Positions 1 to 13,000 of a stretch of DNA of 64,000 nt are shown here, in pieces; the stretch's first letter is position 1, and every line of letters begins with the position of its first letter. Position numbers and translations under genes: made by a program. Location of the stretch: the NCBI GenBank assembly GCA_963210315.1, contig OY723266.1, positions 2,108,001 through 2,172,000 of the forward strand, read 5' to 3'. This DNA is from Rhynchopus euleeides. Lineage: Eukaryota; Euglenozoa; Diplonemea; Diplonemida; Diplonemidae. The notes below the pieces were generated by a model. That model searched no databases. It was given only the letters and a program-made list of their open reading frames with translations, and had not been told where the DNA came from.

Positions 1-3000
1 ACTGCGGGTGCAACGTGCATCCACCCGCAGTCCACCCCTCCCCCGCCCCCCCTCACCCTCCCTCCCGGGTCTGGCCATAGATGGCTGGTGCTGGGCCTGC
101 ACCCAGGAGGCGAGGTGTGCCGTCACTCTCGCGTGTGCAGGGTGGCGTGCTGGGGGGGGGGGGGTATTGGGTGCAGCAGCGAGGGCCCCAAGCGTTTTTT
201 GCCTTGCCTCCCCGCCCCAGCCCCTCCCCTCCCCCATGATTTCTCCTTCCCTTCAGTGTGCACGTTATTCCAACCGCCTTGAAGGAAAGTTGTTCCTACC
301 ACCACCCACCCCCCCCCACCCAGATTGCGTATACAGTCAGCGGTGTGATCATGTGGTTGACCAGACCAAAAACTGGCCAGGCCCCTTGTCATTCAATTCC
401 AGGGGGGGGGTTGCAGCCCCTTATTACCCTGCACCCCCCCTGGTCATGACCAAGGTTGCTGGGCCAGGCCCTTTTTTTGACCTCAGGGACACCACCGTCA
501 TACGTCGCAGAAAGTTCCCCTCTTCCACCGCCCCCGGCACCGCACCTAGGTTTCGCAAGAACCTGGTTACAGCTTCATGCCAGGTGGGTGGGGTGGGGTG
601 TGGTGTGGTGTGGAAGCCCCTTGTGCCTCTCCAGTGTCTCTGTGTCACATCCCCTGTGGTGGTGTGCCCCTTGTCTCGTGAGTATGCTTTGGTGACACAG
701 GTGGGGTGGGGTTGTGTGCGGCTCTCTGAGTGGGTTACGGTAGGCACACTGCCCTACACCCCTCCCGGGCACACAGGCTGGCAGGGCGGGGCGGGATATG
801 GGAGTGGTGGGGGGAGGAAGCGCTTGCATTCATTATTTGCATCGTCTCATTTCCGGTTTGTTTTGGATCGGCTTGCTGCCTTGTGTAATTCCCTTTTCTT
901 TTGCAAACTGACACGCTTTTTGACAGGCCCTCCGCCAGCCATTCCAGCCATAGGGTGTTACGGGGGAAAATACACCATCGCGAAGACAGATCCTCGGCTG
1001 TGGAAGCGGGAAATGCAACAAACCGCCGTGATCGGATCGAGCGAAATGGCTGTACTTCCCCTCCCAATTTATTAGATAAAACGAGGGCCTTCGCTCTGTG
1101 TCTTAACTGCGTCAGTTAGTCTCCCCTTTTGTGAGTGGCGACTCACTTTTCTGCACTACTGAGCGAAGACCCTCAATCCCTCAAGCATCTGTTCGGGGGA
1201 GAGCGATATGGGGGGGCGAGAAGGTCACGCCCGGAACTTTAGAGAAGGATTCGGAAAGGGGAACGGGGCGCTTTCATTTCCTGGTAGCGCATCATAGTGA
1301 GGGGGAGACGGGATGTTTCCCCTCACTGACTGACGAGCCATGACTGGCTGCGACTGGTGGAGCGAGGGCCCCCAATGAGTTTCGTGGAGTGGATCTGTCT
1401 GATCATATAGAGGTAGTCGCGCAGATCCCGAGGACCCCCTGCCCCACCCTTCAACACATGGCAATCAAACAGCACATCGGGGGGTGATCCAAGCGTGGAT
1501 ACGGAACCCTTGGCGCAGCCCGGTGTGCAACGCGCGCTTTTATTCTGTTTTTTATTTTTGTTGGCGACCGAGCTATCTTCATATTTTTTCCAGCCAAAAA
1601 AACAAGTTACAGCCTCCCCCCACCCACCCCACTCGCCCCTCCTCCTGCTCCCCCACCCCCCACCGGACACAGTGGCGCCCAAGCCCCCGCCTCGCGCTGA
1701 CCTGCTCCGCCCCCACTGCCATCACCCCACGCCCCGGTGGGGCATGGTGTGAGGGAGGGCAGGACAGTGCGCACATTGGGGGTCGCCGCACCCCTCTCCT
1801 CCACCAAGAGGCATAATCAGTGAGCAGACGGCGCAGTCGCGCGAGCATCGTTTTTTTTTGGCAGGGAGTTTTTGTCAATCTGGATCAAGAGCTTCAAGGA
1901 GCACCATCCACACCACTTCATCAGACCGAGTGGGGTATGCGTTCCAACAAAACAACTTCCGGCAGGAATTAGTCTGCTGTCTCGTTTTTTTTTGCTAATC
2001 ACTTTACGATTCCAGCGGGGGGCAACAGATAGTTTCCGCAAAAGCTTCGCCCCCCCCCTCCCCCCTCCCCCAGGAACAGGAATAAAAATTGGATCCCGAC
2101 TCGGTTTCCCTCCCCCCCCCCTCTCTGCCCTCTATCAACACAAATGCCGTAACCGAGAGCGGGCACATTCCATTCCTTTCGCCAACGGGGGGAGGGGGGG
2201 GGGGTGCACCAGCCGCCACTCGCGGCTTCCAACAGGGCTCTGATGTCGGCTTCCCCGCCTGGGGACCCTCCCTCTAGACTAGTCTTTGATCGGCCTCCGA
2301 TGCGGCAGCTGAGACCTGGAGAAGATGTTTTGTTTTCGCCTTGCTGTCCAACCGGAGAATCTTGCAGGATGACGCTCCTCTATTGCCTCCGATCTGTTGC
2401 CGCGTTGCTGTTGTTCTGCTGTTGCCTCATCACTAACTATCACCCGAGAGGTCTCCCTGATGTGTGTGGGGTGGCGGGTTCGCTGTTGCAGAACGGTGTG
2501 TAACCCGAAAGTAGAACACGTAAAGAAGTATCCATCAAGGGGGGTCCGCTGCGGTGCCGAAAAATGGCGCATTTTCACCTCCCTTTTGATTGTTGTGTGA
2601 AGAAGATAAATAAACGCCGGAAAAAAATTGAACCGAACACAACTTGCCAGAGCAGCGAAAAGACCCCCAAACGGATGTCTGTACGTCACTTGCCTGATCG
2701 TCATTTACGTCAGGTACAGTGGCTGCTTGCCCCAATCCCCTAAAAAAATTATAGGTCGCTGAAAAACCTAAGATCACACAGCAGACCACCCCCCAATCTC
2801 TCGGGCCTCTGCCCGTTTGTTCTAACAAACGAAACCTAAAATCATCTTCTCAAAAGGCAACATCCTGAAGAAGCTCACGCTAGGAGGTGTGGTGTCTGCT
2901 GGCATGTCGTCCTGGACGGGGCCTCCTCATCCCACATGCCGTGCATGCCGACCGCCTGCCATGCTTTCTCACTTCTAACGCTATACCCCACCGCCCCCAC

Positions 3001-6000
3001 GCCCCCATTTTGGAAAATACAATCATCTGTACTCCTGTGAGCACAGCGGCCTCTGGAAGCACTGTGGATGCAGTGGGTTTGCCAGTTGCCAGATGCCAAA
3101 AAAAATAACAGAATTATCTATCAACGCGGTGTCGGGGTCGAGCATGTCAGTGCGAGACACGTTGTCAGGACAGACCCCCCCCTCCCATGCCAGTGGGGAA
3201 ACACCGGCTGTCTGATCATAGCGGTCCGCGCTGATTTGCGGGTTGCAGGTCAATCTGAGAAAGGAAAGAACACAGAATATGGCGCAGAGCTGAAGAGATT
3301 CTCTACGGGGGGGGGGGGGGGCAGCTGAGAAACAACCCGGGACTGCACAACGCGCCAGCAGCGCGGATCCGTAAATCCGAGTTCATCCGGTCTGCCGGGG
3401 AGTGCATTGCAAGCAACCCTGTTGGCCCGTTTGATATGCTGCGCGTTGATGCGCTACCCGCATGTGTTTCAGGCCACAGCTGGGGGAGGGAGGGGGCATT
3501 TTTTTTTTTACATTGTTGAGTGTGATGCCGTACTGTCAGCACGCAAAGCGTTCCCCACCACCCCCCCCCCCTCACCCCCCCTGGGCCCAATGGGTGGCCA
3601 ATTTGCGGAGCAGTTGTTCATGCGGGTGCCGTACACCGCCCTTCCCTCATAGCAGGTGAGAAGGTTGGTGTAGGGATGATCGCAGCGAACAAAGTTCTGG
3701 GCAGCCGGCAAGATCAGCCGGGGAGGAAGGTGGGTGTGGTGTGTGTTGTTGAGTTTTTGAGGGATGGGTTGGTTTCCGGAGCACATACAGCACAGAAAAT
3801 GTACAAAAAGCACGTTCAACAATGTATCAGTGGTTCGGAGGCACAGCCAGCGCTCACGTCCCTACTCGATGTGATTCCAGTCACAGAGGAAGGGGCGGTG
3901 GCTGTGTCACGTGTTTCTTCTTGGGGTTGGCGGGGGAGGGGGGGGTGGTGTAATGTGGATTTCTCTCTCTTCGTATCTACCTCAGTCTTCTCCCGACCCC
4001 CCCCCCCCCCCCCCACCCCAGTTCATCACCCATCCTCCTCTCGTCCCCCCCTCCCCACGCACAGCATTTTTTCCACAACATACATTCTTCTTGCGCTGTT
4101 CCCCAACGTCACACGGCTCCCCCCTCCCCCTCCCCGGTCGCAGCCGAGCAAAGGAGAGGCAGGCACATGGGCATGACACAGTGATACAGCCAGCATCACT
4201 GCCCGTCTTATTTTGGAAGATTCTTAGAAGTTCTGAGAACAGGTAGCGTTCCGCATAAATGGGTCGTCACACTCGTCACGACATGGCAGCGTTCGGTATC
4301 TACACATACACTAGACACAAGCAGAAGAGTGTCGCAAAGGGCTCGTCCTCCGTCAGTGGGCTCCCACAAATCACGGAAAGTATTCAAAATCATTCATCTT
4401 GTTTTGTAGAAGTAAGGAATGCAAATCCCCCGAGTCCTTTATTTGATGGAAGCGTCAACGCATCATCATCATGGTGTATGGTGGATGCGTGCATGCAAGC
4501 AAGGAAGTGTGCCAGCACTATTTCCCCAGGTGCAGGGGTAAAGCCGAACCGCAGCTCTGTTGGAGCAGGCCACGCAGCCACCCCGACACAGTACTGACCC
4601 ACCACCTCACCACCCCCCCCCCCCCTCTCTCTCTCTCTCGATATTTCCTACCCCCCGCACCCCGCCGGAAAGCATTCGGGACGCAACGCACGCCCTTTCC
4701 GCCTTACATTTGTTGCCCCCACCCCACCACCCACCCTGCCCCACTTTTGTCCAACACCCCCGTTTCGACACTCGCTCTCCTCAGGAACGTGCACTGTCGC
4801 CCTGTTGCGTGCGGTTATCCCAGCCCGGGTGTGGCCATACGATCCCCCCAGATGCCACTGAGGCTGTTCCCTGGGTGCAGTTGGTAGTCATGGCTTCTGG
4901 GTTGCGGTTTGCATCGCGCAGGGCTGTGCAATCTGAAGAGTCTTGTCTTGCGGGTGAGCGTTGCAGGCTGGGTGATGACAATGGGGGGATGGGGGATATG
5001 GGGGGGGGGGGGTTTCTAGTTACTAAGTAGCAGGGTGTAGGGGCAGTCTTGTCATGGAGGTAATGATCTCTCTTTCCACCGGGCTCCTCCGACGCGTTGT
5101 ATCTGACTAACCGCGGTCTTGACGTGATCTCCCCGGGAGGTCACATATACATCGGCGTGAAGCAACCTTCGATAGATCTTGATACACTCTTCATTCCCGG
5201 ATCTGTATTGCAGAAGAACCATCTTTTCACACTGAAAAGACTCGTGGCAGCGTTCAGTATCGTGTGCACAATGTCGCATTCAGACACTGTTTTATACAAA
5301 CAGAGAACGCACCCTCCCAAGGCTTATTTCAGCGTGTGGAAAGTGCCACATTTGTGGCTTTTTCTGCTTCTCACCATGTCAGACCACCAGTGGTAGTGTA
5401 CGGGGAAGTGTCACCGCAAAAAACAAATGGAACAGTGCAGAACAGATGCAGTGACAAAAGAGTTTGTATTTTTTTTTGCTGTGCGTGGTGCTGAGGAGGG
5501 TCTTGTTTCTGGACATCCGGGGGCCTGAATCGAATAAAACCGATCAGGCCCGGTCCTGGCATTGCGTTTCTACTTTCCTGCTGCCCCCCCGCCACACAAC
5601 TAACGTTGGAGGGCGGGGAGGCCAGGGGCCTGACTGACCAACCACATCCCAGCGGGAGCCTCCTTCACACATGCCGTATGCTGGTCTTCACTGTGGCTGA
5701 TGACCTGATGACCCTGCTCTGGGCCTCAGATCTCTGATGCACTCATTGTTATGCTCTGGGGAGGAGGATGCTGTGGGATACCCTCCGAGAGATGTTTGGT
5801 TGCAGGATATCCCGCAGGGTCTTCCTCCCGTGTAAGGCTTGTGACTGTCGTCACAGGCAAAACCCCGAAGAAAATTGGGCGATCCACGTGGTGTTGGCAC
5901 TGCCGCCATGCCACAACACGTTGTTTCAAGAAAACTGTATAAAATACATTCAAAACAGAGAGGATTTCTCAGCGGTGAAAGGCGAACGTCCTGTCAAACA

Positions 6001-6646
6001 TAGGGGGTGCCGTGCTGACACAGCTTTTGCAAGGGTCAAACACCCCTCCTCCACCCCCCGCCCCCTCCTTCCCCTGACTGCTAAGGCTGGGCTCAAGACA
6101 CTCAGGCAATGACGCGGTATCATATCGGTGGGGTTTGTTTGTGTTCTGGAGTGTTGCATACATCAAGCAGACAATACAGTACACAGGTCTGTAGTCTTCG
6201 GTTGCTCTTTTGTTCGGCATTTCATTTACTGCCGCAAGCCCTGCATATGTGTTTCTGCTGTTTTTTTCCTGTGTTTTCCTGTGTTTTCTGTGCTCGAAGG
6301 CCCACATTCCCGTCCATTCTTTCGTTGAGTTCTCTTTCTTGGACTCCAGGTAAATTTGAATCAATTTCCAAGGGGGGGGGGGGGAAGGGGGGGCGGTGTG
6401 GGTCTTCGACATGCGCGGCGCGCTGAAGAAAAAAAGTTGCGCAACAGAGATGTCAGAGTTACGTCGGGTCTCCGCAGAAATTGCACCGCCATTCCATGCA
6501 GATTTCATGGAATTTCTGAAGAAAAATACACCTTGTTGTTGATCAGACACATCATCAGACTGAACTGTGGGGGGGTGGGGGTGAACACATCAGCGGCGGT
6601 TCATGGCGAAGACCACTCGCCCCACCCCACCCCACCCTCTCCCCCA
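1..6646. other. C/T-rich spacer, no gene recognised
   Basis: Apart from the element remnant at 353-488, I see no supportable gene here. The sequence is dominated by runs of C or G (often 8-17 bases), CT-rich stretches and short unrelated open frames. The longest open frame (8-1075, plus) reads through poly-proline/glycine low-complexity sequence and through an element remnant, and resembles no family I know. Positions 1310-1380 carry, in inverted orientation, a piece of the repeat found near 32224 and 46451. No tRNA or rRNA was recognised by eye. Confidence 0.6.
353..488. repeat. Diverged copy 4 of the GGTGGCC inverted-repeat element
   Basis: This stretch matches the middle of the copies at 6647 and 30902. 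It starts with GGTTGACCAG, continues with a G-run followed by TTGCAGCCCC, then TACCCTGCACCCC and CCTGGTCAT, and ends near GGCCAGGCCC. The outer GGTGGCC termini are no longer recognisable, so it looks like an older, eroded copy. Confidence 0.5.
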
Positions 6647-6812
6647 CACGGTGGCCTAGTCAGGGTTTTGACCAGGTAGTTGAACAGGCCTAAAATGACC
6701 AGGGGGGGTTGCATCCCTTTTTGCCCTGTACCCCTGGTCATTTACGACCCACTGACCAGGCCCTGTCTTGACCAGGAACAGGCCTGTTCAAAGCCCCGAC
6801 GAGGCCACCGTG
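6647..6812. mobile_element. MITE-like inverted-repeat element, copy 1
   Basis: A 166 bp non-coding unit bounded by inverted termini, CACGGTGGCCTAGTCAGGG on the left and a matching GAGGCCACCGTG on the right, with further internal inverted matches (TTTTGACCAGG against CCTGTTCAAA). The centre is itself foldback-like: ACCAGGGG, then a TTGCATCCC/TTTGCCCTG core, then CCCCTGGT. Related units lie at 353-488, 30902-31074 and 37675-37788. With no coding capacity this fits a miniature inverted-repeat element. No clear target duplication is visible. Confidence 0.7.
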
Positions 6813-7031
6813 CAGACGGAAAAACACCACCTCATTCTCTCTCTCTCTCTGATGCGGTCCGGACCTGTTCATTCCTGCAATACGGCGCCCCTCTAAAAAT
6901 TTGCACCGGGCTCCCCCTCCCCCCTTGCGCCTCTCTCAACGCCCCCTTCCCTCCTTCCCCTTCTTCCCCTTCTTCCTCTCCTCCCCACCTCGCTGACAAC
7001 TTCTGCGTTGCCGTATTGTGTTTGGGGGGGG

Positions 7032-7039
7032 GGGTATTT
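7032..7039. repeat. Left 8-bp target-site duplication of the telomere-satellite element
   Basis: GGGTATTT lies directly before the left inverted terminus at 7040. The same 8 bases follow the right terminus at 17603-17610. An 8 bp duplication is the size known for hAT transposons. The G part sits in a longer G-run, so the informative part is mainly TATTT. Confidence 0.65.
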
Positions 7040-7096
7040 CAGGCCTCTGGCTAATTCTGGGGCCGGACTTAACGTTGGGCCGGAGGGGGGGGGGGG

Positions 7097-10000
7097 CCCT
7101 ACCCTACCCTACCCTACCCTACAGCACGTCGGGGGTACCCATAACCCGACCCAACACGACCCTACCCAACCCAGGGGTCAGGGCCAGGGTTGATCCTAGA
7201 CCCAACCCAACCCAAGGGTTAGGGTCAGGGTTGAGCCCAGACCCTACCCAACCCTAGGGTAAGGGTCAGGGTTGACCCTAGACCCTACCCTAACCCTAGG
7301 GTTAGGGTCAGGGTTAACCCTAGACCCTACCCTAACCCTAGGGTTAGGGTCAGGGTTAACCCTAGACCCTACCCAACCCTCGGGTTAGGGTCAGGGTTGA
7401 CCCTAGACCCTACCCAACCCTAGGGTTAGGGTCAGGGTTAACCCTAGACTCAACCCTAGGGTTAGGGTCAGGGTTAGGGTTAGGGTTAGTTAACCCTAGA
7501 CCCTACCCTAACCCTAGGGTTAGGGTCAGGGTTAACCCTTGACCCAACCCTAGGGTTAGGGTTAGGGTTAACCCTAGACCCTACCGAACCCTCGGGTTAG
7601 GGTCAGGGTTGACCCTAGACCCTACCCAACCCTAGGGTTAGGGTCAGGGTTAACCCTAGACCCTACCCTAACCCTAGGGTTAGGGTCAGGGTTAACCCTT
7701 GACCCAACCCTAGGGTTAGGGTTAGGGTTAACCCTAGACCCTACCGAACCCTCGGGTTAGGGTCAGGGTTGACCCTAGACCCTACCCAACCCTAGGGTTA
7801 GGGTCAGGGTTAACCCTAGACCCTACCCTAACCCTAGGGTTAGGGTTAGGGTTAACCCTTGACCCAACCCTAGGGTTAGGGTCAGGGTTGACCCCAGACC
7901 CTACCCAACCCTAGGGTTAGGGTTAGGGTTAACCCTTGACCCAACCCTAGGGTTAGGGTCAGGGTTAACCCTAGACCCTACCCTAACCCTAGGGTTAGGG
8001 TTAGGGTTAACCCTTGACCCAACCCTAGGGTTAGGGTTAGGGTTGACCCTAGACCCTACCCTAACCCTAGGGTTAGGGTCAGGGTTAACCCTTGACCCAA
8101 CCCTAGGGTTAGGGTCAGGGTTGACCCCAGACCCTACCCAACCCTAGGGTTAGGGTTAGGGTAAACCCTTGACCCAACCCTAGGGTTAGGGTTAGGGTTG
8201 ACCCTAGACCCTACCCTAACCCTAGGGTTAGGGTCAGGGTTAACCCTTGACCCAACCCTAGGGTTAGGGTCAGGGTTGACCCCAGACCCTACCCAACCCT
8301 AGGGTTAGGGTCAGGGTTAACCCTAGACCCTACCCTAACCCTAGGGTTAGGGTTAGGGTTAACCCTTGACCCAACCCTAGGGTTAGGGTTAGGGTTGACC
8401 CTAGACCCTACCCTAACCCTAGGGTTAGGGTCAGGGTTAACCCTTGACCCAACCCTAGGGTTAGGGTCAGGGTTGACCCCAGACCCTACCCAACCCTAGG
8501 GTTAGGGTTAGGGTTGACCCTAGACCCTACCCTAACCCTAGGGTTAGGGTCAGGGTTAACCCTTGACCCAACCCTAGGGTTAGGGTCAGGGTTGACCCCA
8601 GACCCTACCCAACCCTAGGGTTAGGGTTAGGGTTAACCCTTGACCCAACCCTAGGGTTAGGGTCAGGGTTGACCCTAGACCCTACCCTAACCCTAGGGTT
8701 AGGGTCAGGGTTAACCCTTGACCCAACCCTAGGGTTAGGGTCAGGGTTGACCCCAGACCCTACCCAAGCCTAGGGTTAGGGTTAGGGTAAACCCTTGACC
8801 CAACCCTAGGGTTAGGGTCAGGGTTGACCCCAGACCCTACCCTAACCCTAGGGTTAGGGTCAGGGTTAACCCTTGACCCAACCCTAGGGTTAGGGTCAGG
8901 GTTGACCCCAGACCCTACCCAACCCTAGGGTTAGGGTTAGGGTAAACCCTTGACCCAACCCTAGGGTTAGGGTCAGGGTTGACCCCAGACCCTACCCAAC
9001 CCTAGGGTTAGGGTTAGGGTTGACCCTAGACCCTACCCTAACCCTAGGGTTAGGGTCAGGGTTAACCCTTGACCCAACCCTAGGGTTAGGGTCAGGGTTG
9101 ACCCCAGACCCTACCCAACCCTAGGGTTAGGGTTAGGGTAAACCCTTGACCCAACCCTAGGGTTAGGGTCAGGGTTGACCCTAGACCCTACCCTAACCCT
9201 AGGGTTAGGGTCAGGGTTAACCCTTGACCCAACCCTAGGGTTAGGGTCAGGGTTGACCCCAGACCCTACCCAACCCTAGGGTTAGGGTTAGGGTTAACCC
9301 TTGACCCAACCCTAGGGTTAGGGTTAGGGTTAACCCTAGACCCTACCCTAACCCTAGGGTTAGGGTTAGGGTTAACCCTTGACCCAACCCTAGGGTTAGG
9401 GTTAGGGTTGACCCTAGACCCTACCCTAACCCTAGGGTTAGGGTCAGGGTTAACCCTAGACCCTACCCTAACCCTAGGGTTAGGGTCAGGGTTAACCCTT
9501 GACCCAACCCTAGGGTTAGGGTTAGGGTTAACCCTAGACCCTACCGAACCCTCGGGTTAGGGTCAGGGTTGACCCTAGACCCTACCCAACCCTAGGGTTA
9601 GGGTCAGGGTTAACCCTAGACCCTACCCTAACCCTAGGGTTAGGGTCAGGGTTAACCCTTGACCCAACCCTAGGGTTAGGGTTAGGGTTAACCCTAGACC
9701 CTACCGAACCCTCGGGTTAGGGTCAGGGTTGACCCTAGACCCTACCCAACCCTAGGGTTAGGGTCAGGGTTAACCCTAGACCCTACCCTAACCCTAGGGT
9801 TAGGGTTAGGGTTAACCCTTGACCCAACCCTAGGGTTAGGGTCAGGGTTGACCCCAGACCCTACCCAACCCTAGGGTTAGGGTTAGGGTTAACCCTTGAC
9901 CCAACCCTAGGGTTAGGGTCAGGGTTAACCCTAGACCCTACCCTAACCCTAGGGTTAGGGTTAGGGTTAACCCTTGACCCATCCCTAGGGTTAGGGTTAG

Positions 10001-13000
10001 GGTTGACCCTAGACCCTACCCTAACCCTAGGGTTAGGGTCAGGGTTAACCCTTGACCCAACCCTAGGGTTAGGGTCAGGGTTGACCCCAGACCCTACCCA
10101 ACCCTAGGGTTAGGGTTAGGGTAAACCCTTGACCCAACCCTAGGGTTAGGGTTAGGGTTGACCCTAGACCCTACCCTAACCCTAGGGTTAGGGTCAGGGT
10201 TAACCCTTGACCCAACCCTAGGGTTAGGGTCAGGGTTGACCCCAGACCCTACCCAACCCTAGGGTTAGGGTCAGGGTTAACCCTAGACCCTACCCTAACC
10301 CTAGGGTTAGGGTTAGGGTTAACCCTTGACCCAACCCTAGGGTTAGGGTCAGGGTTGACCCCAGACCCTACCCAACCCTAGGGTTAGGGTTAGGGTTGAC
10401 CCTAGACCCTACCCTAACCCTAGGGTTAGGGTCAGGGTTAACCCTTGACCCAACCCTAGGGTTAGGGTCAGGGTTGACCCCAGACCCTACCCAACCCTAG
10501 GGTTAGGGTTAGGGTAAACCCTTGACCCAACCCTAGGGTTAGGGTCAGGGTTGACCCTAGACCCTACCCTAACCCTAGGGTTAGGGTCAGGGTTAACCCT
10601 TGACCCAACCCTAGGGTTAGGGTCAGGGTTGACCCCAGACCCTACCCAACCCTAGGGTTAGGGTTAGGGTTAACCCTTGACCCAACCCTAGGGTTAGGGT
10701 TAGGGTTGACCCTAGACCCTACCCTAACCCTAGGGTTAGGGTCAGGGTTAACCCTAGACCCTACCCTAACCCTAGGGTTAGGGTCAGGGTTAACCCTTGA
10801 CCCAACCCTAGGGTTAGGGTTAGGGTTAACCCTAGACCCTACCGAACCCTCGGGTTAGGGTCAGGGTTGACCCTAGACCCTACCCAACCCTAGGATTAGG
10901 GTCAGGGTTAACCCTAGACCCTACCCTAAGCCTAGGGTTAGGGTCAGGGTTAACCCTTGACCCAACCCTAGGGTTAGGGTTAGGGTTAACCCTAGACCCT
11001 ACCGAACCCTCGGGTTAGGGTCAGGGTTGACCCTAGACCCTACCCAACCCTAGGGTTAGGGTCAGGGTTAACCCTAGACCCTACCCTAACCCTAGGGTTA
11101 GGGTTAGGGTTAACCCTTGACCCAACCCTAGGGTTAGGGTCAGGGTTGACCCCAGACCCTACCCAACCCTAGGGTTAGGGTTAGGGTTAACCCTTGACCC
11201 AACCCTAGGGTTAGGGTCAGGGTTAACCCTAGACCCTACCCTAACCCTAGGGTTAGGGTTAGGGTTAACCCTTGACCCAACCCTAGGGTTAGGGTCAGGG
11301 TTAACCCTAGACCCTACCCTAACCCTAGGGTTAGGGTTAGGGTTAACCCTTGACCCAACCCTAGGGTTAGGGTCAGGGTTGACCCCAGACCCTACCCAAC
11401 CCTAGGGTTAGGGTTAGGGTTAACCCTTGACCCAACCCTAGGGTTAGGGTCAGGGTTGACCCCAGACCCTACCCAACCCTAGGGTTAGGGTTAGGGTTGA
11501 CCCTAGACCCTACCCTAACCCTAGGGTTAGGGTCAGGGTTAACCCTTGACCCAACCCTAGGGTTAGGGTCAGGGTTGACCCCAGACCCTACCCAACCCTA
11601 GGGTTAGGGTTAGGGTAAACCCTTGACCCAACCCTAGGGTTAGGGTCAGGGTTAACCCTTGACCCAACCCTAGGGTTAGGGTTAGGGTTAACCCTAGACC
11701 CTACCGAACCCTCGGGTTAGGGTCAGGGTTGACCCTAGACCCTACCCAACCCTAGGGTTAGGGTCAGGGTTAACCCTAGACCCTACCCTAACCCTAGGGT
11801 TAGGGTTAGGGTTAACCCTTGACCCAACCCTAGGGTTAGGGTCAGGGTTGACCCCAGACCCTACCCAACCCTAGGGTTAGGGTTAGGGTTAACCCTTGAC
11901 CCAACCCTAGGGTTAGGGTCAGGGTTAACCCTAGACCCTACCCTAACCCTAGGGTTAGGGTTAGGGTTAACCCTTGACCCAACCCTAGGGTTAGGGTTAG
12001 GGTTAGGGTTGACCCTAGACCCTACCCTAACCCTAGGGTTAGGGTTAGGGTTAACCCTTGACCCAACCCTAGGGTTAGGGTTAGGGTTAACCCTAGACCC
12101 TACCGAACCCTCGGGTTAGGGTCAGGGTTGACCCTAGACCCTACCCAACCCTAGGGTTAGGGTCAGGGTTAACCCTAGACCCTACCCTAACCCTAGGGTT
12201 AGGGTCAGGGTTAACCCTTGACCCAACCCTAGGGTTAGGGTTAGGGTTAACCCTAGACCCTACCGAACCCTCGGGTTAGGGTCAGGGTTGACCCTAGACC
12301 CTACCCAACCCTAGGGTTAGGGTCAGGGTTAACCCTAGACCCTACCCTAACCCTAGGGTTAGGGTTAGGGTTAACCCTTGACCCAACCCTAGGGTTAGGG
12401 TCAGGGTTGACCCCAGACCCTACCCAACCCTAGGGTTAGGGTTAGGGTTAACCCTTGACCCAACCCTAGGGTTAGGGTCAGGGTTGACCCCAGACCCTAC
12501 CCAACCCTAGGGTTAGGGTTAGGGTTGACCCTAGACCCTACCCTAACCCTAGGGTTAGGGTCAGGGTTAACCCTTGACCCAACCCTAGGGTTAGGGTCAG
12601 GGTTGACCCCAGACCCTACCCAACCCTAGGGTTAGGGTTAGGGTAAACCCTTGACCCAACCCTAGGGTTAGGGTCAGGGTTAACCCTTGACCCAACCCTA
12701 GGGTTAGGGTTAGGGTTAACCCTAGACCCTACCGAACCCTCGGGTTAGGGTCAGGGTTGACCCTAGACCCTACCCAACCCTAGGGTTAGGGTCAGGGTTA
12801 ACCCTAGACCCTACCCTAACCCTAGGGTTAGGGTCAGGGTTAACCCTTGACCCAACCCTAGGGTTAGGGTTAGGGTTAACCCTAGACCCTACCGAACCCT
12901 CGGGTTAGGGTCAGGGTTGACCCTAGACCCTACCCAACCCTAGGGTTAGGGTCAGGGTTAACCCTAGACCCTACCCTAACCCTAGGGTTAGGGTTAGGGT

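Noticed and set aside
8..1075. 355-codon open frame at the window start
   Set aside because: Low-complexity Pro/Gly-rich translation across C- and G-runs that also crosses a transposon remnant; no motif and no homology recognised.
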